A stretch of DNA of 10,000 nucleotides. Origin: Flavobacterium sp. (GTDB taxonomy: Bacteria > Bacteroidota > Bacteroidia > Flavobacteriales > Flavobacteriaceae). Shown here piece after piece: positions 6,346 through 10,000 of the stretch (positions are counted from its first letter, which is position 1; each line of letters starts with the position of its first letter). Where the stretch lies: the NCBI RefSeq assembly GCF_020217025.1, contig NZ_JAIWOF010000101.1:1-10000 (forward strand), given 5' to 3'. The position numbers were made by a program, and so were the translations under genes. Below the pieces are notes generated by a model. It was not told where the DNA came from, did no database searches, and saw only the letters and a list, made by a program, of their open reading frames with translations.

Positions 6346-6648
6346 TCAATTTAAATGATTACTAATAATAGCTGATAAATCTCTAGCACTCAAAACTCCT
6401 GATTGGCGCCATAACATTTTTCCTGTTTTAAATAACATTAAGGTTGGTACGCCTCTAACCATAAAATGACTCGCCAAATCTTGGTGTTGGTCGACATTTA
6501 CTTTTATAATTTTAACAGCATCTTTTAAATTCAATTTTACTTCTTGCAATATGGGCGACATCATTTTACAAGGGCCACACCAATCGGCGTAGAAATCCAC
6601 TAAAACCAAATCGTTACCATTAATAATATCATTAAATTTTGCATTCAT
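6346..6648 (-). CDS. trxA: Thioredoxin
   Basis: A 100-residue, single-domain thioredoxin with no signal peptide, hence cytoplasmic. It has the canonical redox site W23-C-G-P-C27-K inside 'VDFYADWCGPCKMMSPIL' and the cis-proline turn GVPT (66-69, Pro68). It is close to the usual 105-110 residues, slightly short at the N-terminus, where only 16 residues precede 'VDFYADWC'. The ATG at 6648 has an AAGGA sequence 5 nt upstream, one of the few Shine-Dalgarno-like sites in the window. A perfect -7 box lies 22 nt upstream of the start. It is the first gene of a leftward cluster with the rhodanese lipoprotein, DUF2892 and csaA, and it is divergent from hemN. It may be a dedicated thioredoxin of this cluster rather than the main cellular one. 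Confidence 0.93.
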   Translation of the reverse strand: MNAKFNDIINGNDLVLVDFYADWCGPCKMMSPILQEVKLNLKDAVKIIKVNVDQHQDLASHFMVRGVPTLMLFKTGKMLWRQSGVLSARDLSAIISNHLN

Positions 6649-6670
6649 AATTTTCCTTATTATTCTTTAC

Positions 6671-6678
6671 CAAAGATA
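6671..6678 (-). promoter_or_regulatory. -7 promoter box of the thioredoxin gene
   Basis: The minus strand reads TATCTTTG, a perfect match to the Bacteroidota -7 box TAnnTTTG. It predicts a transcription start near 6664-6667 and a leader of roughly 16-20 nt. No good -33 TTG is present at the standard distance, which would fit a promoter that needs an activator bound at the palindrome upstream. Confidence 0.55.
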
Positions 6679-6699
6679 CGATTTGAAATTGCTTTCTTC

Positions 6700-6715
6700 T
6701 GTAATATTTGTTACA
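6700..6715. promoter_or_regulatory. Crp-like palindrome TGTAA-N6-TTACA upstream of thioredoxin
   Basis: A perfect 5-bp inverted repeat with a 6-nt spacer has the geometry of a Crp-type site (TGTGA-N6-TCACA), with A in place of G at the fourth arm position. Its centre (6707.5) is 36.5 nt from the last base of the thioredoxin -7 box. That places it around -41 to -44 relative to the inferred start, the classical class II activator position. The regulator is not in the window. Confidence 0.45.
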
Positions 6716-6725
6716 CAAAGTTCAC

Positions 6726-6739
6726 ATGATAAATATCAT
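6726..6739. promoter_or_regulatory. Fnr-like palindrome ATGAT-N4-ATCAT upstream of hemN
   Basis: A perfect 5-bp inverted repeat with a 4-nt spacer matches the Fnr-type consensus TTGAT-N4-ATCAA except for the outermost base of each arm. Its centre (6732.5) lies 36.5 nt before the last base of the hemN -7 box, so it would sit near -41 to -44, the class II activator position. hemN is a classic Fnr target in many bacteria, which supports the reading. Binding is inferred. Confidence 0.55.
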
Positions 6740-6761
6740 TTTTTTTTGTTTTAAAGCGCTA

Positions 6762-6769
6762 TAAGTTTG
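6762..6769 (+). promoter_or_regulatory. -7 promoter box of hemN
   Basis: TAAGTTTG is a perfect match to TAnnTTTG and lies 23 nt before the hemN ATG, predicting a start near 6773-6776. The -33 region is only T-rich: the nearest TTG (6746-6748) is 13 nt away, too close. That suits an activator-dependent promoter. Confidence 0.55.
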
Positions 6770-6792
6770 TATTGTGCTAAAAATCTATTGCT

Positions 6793-8157
6793 ATGTCAGT
6801 CTCAATTGTCCAAAAATATAATGTTCCAGGACCTCGCTATACAAGTTATCCAACTGTTCCTTACTGGGAAGAGGAAAAATTCCATTTAGAAGATTGGAAG
6901 AGAACTTTGTTACAATCTTTTAAAGAATCCAATGCTAATGAAGGTATAAGTTTATATATTCATTTACCATTTTGCGAAAGTTTGTGTACGTTTTGTGGTT
7001 GTAACAAAAGAATTACCAAACGCCATGAAGTAGAAGATCCCTACATAACAGCGGTGATTAAAGAATGGAAACTATATTGCGATTTATTCCCAAGAAAACC
7101 TATTATTAAAGAAATTCACTTAGGCGGCGGAACACCAACGTTCTTTTCTCCAGAAAATTTAGAATGTTTGATAAATGGCATATTTCAATACGCTACAAAA
7201 GCTGAAGAACACGAATTTAGCTTTGAAGGACATCCAAACAATACTACAAAACAACATTTACAAACACTATACGATTTAGGTTTTAGACGCGTAAGTTTTG
7301 GAGTGCAAGATTATTCACCAAAAGTGCAAGAAGCCATTCATAGAATTCAACCTTTTCATAATGTGGCTAAAGTTACATTTTGGGCAAAAGAAATTGGATA
7401 TACATCTATTGGTCACGATTTAATTTTCGGATTACCATTTCAAACATTAGCCGACGTTAAAGATACAATTGATAAAACCAAATCGTTACAACCCGATAGA
7501 TTAGCTTTTTACAGCTACGCGCACGTGCCATGGATTAAAGGCAACGGTCAACGTGGATTTAAAGACAAAGATTTACCAAAAGACGACGAGAAACGAATGT
7601 TGTATGAAGAAGGTAAAAAACAACTAGCTCAAAACGGCTATCACGAAATTGGAATGGACCATTTTGCATTAGAAAACGACAGTATGTTTACTTCATTTAA
7701 AGAAGGAAAACTACATCGTAATTTCATGGGCTATACCGCTTCAAAAACGCAATTGATGATTGGTTTAGGCGTTTCATCTATTAGCGATAGCTGGTACAGT
7801 TTTGCACAAAATGAGAAAACAATCGAAGATTATTACACGCATTTAGCCGATAATCAATTACCTATTTTTAGAGGTCACGTTTTAACGCCAGAAGATTTAA
7901 TTATCAGAAGACATATTTTGAATTTGATGTGTCAATTTACCACTTCTTGGAAAGACAAAGCTTTAGATTTCCCTGAATTACCTTCGGTATTAGCTAGCTT
8001 AGAAGAAATGCAAGAGGATGGATTTTTAACTATCAAAGACGATACCATAACCGTAACCGAAAAAGGAAAACCATTCGTTAGAAATATCTGTATGGCATTC
8101 GATTTAAGATTAATCCGAAAAGCACCAGAAACCAAGCTATTTTCAATGACGATTTAA
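6793..8157 (+). CDS. hemN: Oxygen-independent coproporphyrinogen III oxidase HemN
   Basis: A 454-residue radical SAM enzyme that converts coproporphyrinogen III to protoporphyrinogen IX without oxygen, in cytoplasmic haem synthesis. The N-terminus carries the HemN hallmark 'YNVPGPRYTSYPT' (9-21). The iron-sulfur motif is C61-x3-C65-x2-C68-x-C70 within 'HLPFCESLCTFCGCNKRI'; the fourth cysteine right after the cluster motif is typical of true HemN and absent from HemW/HutW-type relatives. 'LGGGTPTF' (110-117) is the SAM-binding glycine motif, and 'VSFGVQDYSPKVQEAIHRIQP' (167-187) and 'GHDLIFGLPFQT' (207-218) are also family-typical. Length is normal (E. coli about 457). The ATG at 6793 directly precedes the hallmark. 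It is divergent from thioredoxin and lies under an Fnr-like site, so it is probably induced at low oxygen. Its stop is 11 nt from that of the convergent neighbour. Confidence 0.96.
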   Translation: MSVSIVQKYNVPGPRYTSYPTVPYWEEEKFHLEDWKRTLLQSFKESNANEGISLYIHLPFCESLCTFCGCNKRITKRHEVEDPYITAVIKEWKLYCDLFPRKPIIKEIHLGGGTPTFFSPENLECLINGIFQYATKAEEHEFSFEGHPNNTTKQHLQTLYDLGFRRVSFGVQDYSPKVQEAIHRIQPFHNVAKVTFWAKEIGYTSIGHDLIFGLPFQTLADVKDTIDKTKSLQPDRLAFYSYAHVPWIKGNGQRGFKDKDLPKDDEKRMLYEEGKKQLAQNGYHEIGMDHFALENDSMFTSFKEGKLHRNFMGYTASKTQLMIGLGVSSISDSWYSFAQNEKTIEDYYTHLADNQLPIFRGHVLTPEDLIIRRHILNLMCQFTTSWKDKALDFPELPSVLASLEEMQEDGFLTIKDDTITVTEKGKPFVRNICMAFDLRLIRKAPETKLFSMTI

Positions 8158-8168
8158 GTTCAACAAAA

Positions 8169-9995
8169 CTATTCGTATAGAATATATCCAGGTTTCGACA
8201 ATTGGAAATCATACAATGATAAATTCGTGTTTTCAAACGAATTAAACTTATTTATTCCATCACCTTCAAAAGGAATGGTTGGATAATACGAGAAGGATAT
8301 TTGAAAACTATTAAATACCAAAAAGTCATTATTGATTAAAGCACCAATACTAAATTTGGAATATACTTTACTCGAAAACAAAGCTTTTTCGTTTGCCAAA
8401 GAACCAAGCGTCATGTTGAAATACGGACTAAATCGGAAACCATACCAACTTCCGGGAATATAAGATTGTGTTTGAAAAGAAACAGTCCATTTTTGTGTGC
8501 CGTTTAAACGATTATTAAATCCAGGCAAACCATCTGCTTCAAGTAAATTCAGACGATCCTTAAACGATTCATCTCGATTGTTTCCCCAAACATAAGTAGG
8601 TTTCACAAATTGCCTAAAATGCCATTTTCCCCAAGAAAGTAAAGGACTAAAATAATTGAAGCCCATCTTAAAAGTAGTTTGTTCAGTTAATCCAGCATCG
8701 TAAAAACTGCCCCATTCTGCAAAACCACTGGCATATCCAAAAGAACATTTTTTTCCATAGGAAAGACTCAAACCCGTATACATTCGAGAATTACTGTTTT
8801 TTTCTTGATGTCCAATGATTAATGCAATATTTTCTCCATACGGAATATCCTCCGTAATATTATAATTGAAAACAAAGGTATCTTGATAGAATTTTTGTCT
8901 AGAAACCCCAATCATTCCAATCCAATTCTTTTCATTTGAAAAATAATTCGAAGGATCTAAAGAGGCTTCTGGCATTCTTCCAAAAACTTTTTGATTATAA
9001 GTTAAAGCCAAAATTAAATTCGTAAAATAGCGTTCCGGATTTGATTTTGAATTGATTTTAAACGCTCTACCATACCAATATTCTTGAAGATCATAAGATA
9101 CTTTTTGTAATGAAATCGTATCTAAAACCGGAAATTGCTCCGTTCGTAATCTATTTTCAAAATAAAAACCTCCTGCATTTTTAGTGATTACAGAATAAAA
9201 TGGTCGATTGATGTTTACACTTCGCTTACTATCATTATTGAATTCATTCGCATAATCCAAATCAAAACGGAAATAGGTATTCTTAATATTATTGATAGAA
9301 TATTGCGCATAAACCGCACGCTCTTTGGTATCAAAACGATTTCTAATATTTCCGCTTATCAAATGCCCAAAACCTAAAATATTGCGTTCGGTTAACTTGA
9401 CACTACTCTCAGAAGAAGACAAACTTCCTGTAGGAATTAAAGTCCACGAATCCAAAACCCTAATTTTAATATCAATCGAATCTTTGTTTTTAGGAATATC
9501 AACGGGAACAATTGTAACTTCACGAATATAACGTTGGCTTCTTATTAAACGTTCTGATTCTAACAATAACTTAGCATCTAATTTATCATTCTTCTTAAAA
9601 AGCATGATATTTCGAATTGTTATTTCCTTAGTTTTAATATGTACCGAATTACCAAAATTTTCTAATTTACGTTTTGGCACTTTCTTTTCATTCGTAACGG
9701 AATAACCAAATGGATCAAGTGTTTCAATGGTTATATTTCGAATAATTTTTCCTTCTTGATATTTTTTCACCACTTTCACCTCTTTTTTAGGCTTAGAAGG
9801 AATCAAATTCTCTGCTTTAAGAGCCGATTCTCTAAAAATAAGTTTATACACAAATCTTGAAAACTTGCTTTTCTTAGACAAATCATTAATATCCTGATAA
9901 ATCGAGATACTATCCCTTTCTTTATCAACAGTTTGCGCCTTCCCTTTCCAGGAAATCATACAAATACATAAAAAAAGAGAAAGTTTCAATTTCAT
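8169..9995 (-). CDS. POTRA-containing outer-membrane beta-barrel protein (Omp85/BamA-like)
   Basis: A 608-residue protein with a Sec signal peptide (residues 1-20, MKLKLSLFLCICMISWKGKA, cleavage likely before QTVD). A lysine-rich linker (about 40-82) is followed by one POTRA-like domain (about 83-181): strand 'KIIRNITIET', helices in 'ITIRNIMLFKKNDKLDAKLLLESERLIRSQRYIREV', and strands 'VTIVPVD' and 'DSIDIKIRVLDSW'. From about 190 to the end alternating aromatic/polar strands suggest an outer-membrane barrel. This resembles BamA/TamA-like proteins, but with one clear POTRA it is too short to be the essential BamA. The C-terminus (GYILYE) ends in Glu rather than the usual aromatic residue. Role unknown; possibilities include outer-membrane assembly, secretion or a lipid-related function. 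It starts at the ATG at 9993-9995; its promoter lies outside the window. It is convergent with hemN. Confidence 0.75.
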   Translation of the reverse strand: MKLKLSLFLCICMISWKGKAQTVDKERDSISIYQDINDLSKKSKFSRFVYKLIFRESALKAENLIPSKPKKEVKVVKKYQEGKIIRNITIETLDPFGYSVTNEKKVPKRKLENFGNSVHIKTKEITIRNIMLFKKNDKLDAKLLLESERLIRSQRYIREVTIVPVDIPKNKDSIDIKIRVLDSWTLIPTGSLSSSESSVKLTERNILGFGHLISGNIRNRFDTKERAVYAQYSINNIKNTYFRFDLDYANEFNNDSKRSVNINRPFYSVITKNAGGFYFENRLRTEQFPVLDTISLQKVSYDLQEYWYGRAFKINSKSNPERYFTNLILALTYNQKVFGRMPEASLDPSNYFSNEKNWIGMIGVSRQKFYQDTFVFNYNITEDIPYGENIALIIGHQEKNSNSRMYTGLSLSYGKKCSFGYASGFAEWGSFYDAGLTEQTTFKMGFNYFSPLLSWGKWHFRQFVKPTYVWGNNRDESFKDRLNLLEADGLPGFNNRLNGTQKWTVSFQTQSYIPGSWYGFRFSPYFNMTLGSLANEKALFSSKVYSKFSIGALINNDFLVFNSFQISFSYYPTIPFEGDGINKFNSFENTNLSLYDFQLSKPGYILYE

Positions 9996-10000
9996 AGCTG

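Noticed and set aside
8169..8180. Short near-palindrome CTATTCGTATAG at the end of the POTRA-barrel gene
   Set aside because: Arms of only four bases, no T run, and mostly inside the coding end; not a credible terminator or site.
1..10000. A novel defence, mobile or biosynthetic system
   Set aside because: Every sizeable open frame is a recognisable housekeeping or envelope family; there are no integrases, transposases, direct-repeat arrays, toxin-antitoxin pairs or sudden changes in base composition.

Overview
The window looks like chromosomal DNA from a flavobacterium (phylum Bacteroidota). The evidence is the AT-rich sequence, the near absence of Shine-Dalgarno sites, promoter boxes of the Bacteroidota type (TTG, then TAnnTTTG), a roughly 300-residue NusB, a DUF3276/PUR-alpha-like protein, and lipoprotein signals of the Bacteroidota style. 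It holds twelve protein genes, one of them cut by the left edge. I see no tRNA, rRNA, insertion sequence, phage gene or CRISPR array. It reads as a housekeeping region rather than an accessory island.

Left block (1-2822, minus strand, read right to left): leucine dehydrogenase, then a strong hairpin, then the tight cluster nusB - DUF1573 lipoprotein - yajC. Gaps in the cluster are only 12 and 21 nt, so these three genes probably share a transcript. The roles are amino-acid catabolism, transcription antitermination/rRNA synthesis, an envelope protein of unknown role, and a Sec translocase accessory subunit.

Middle block (about 2823-5280): a divergent regulatory region of about 190 bp separates leucine dehydrogenase from an ABC exporter half-transporter on the plus strand. 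It contains two operator-like inverted repeats. The exporter has aspartate in place of the Walker B catalytic glutamate, as in one partner of heterodimeric exporters. It is followed by a small PUR-alpha-like nucleic-acid-binding protein and a clear intrinsic terminator.

Right block (5281-10000): thioredoxin, a rhodanese lipoprotein, a DUF2892 membrane protein and CsaA are read leftward. hemN (oxygen-independent haem synthesis) is read rightward from the same 144-bp intergenic region. Each side of that region has a perfect TAnnTTTG box. Upstream of each box, with its centre at exactly the same distance (36.5 nt), lies a Crp/Fnr-like palindrome. I infer that thiol/sulfur handling and anaerobic haem synthesis are co-controlled by Crp/Fnr-family regulators. 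The window ends with a convergent gene for a POTRA plus outer-membrane beta-barrel protein, only 11 nt from hemN.

I found no convincing novel multi-gene system. The best leads are the symmetric hemN/thioredoxin regulatory region, the internal repeat in the long NusB, and the degenerate ABC half-transporter with operator-like repeats at its start.
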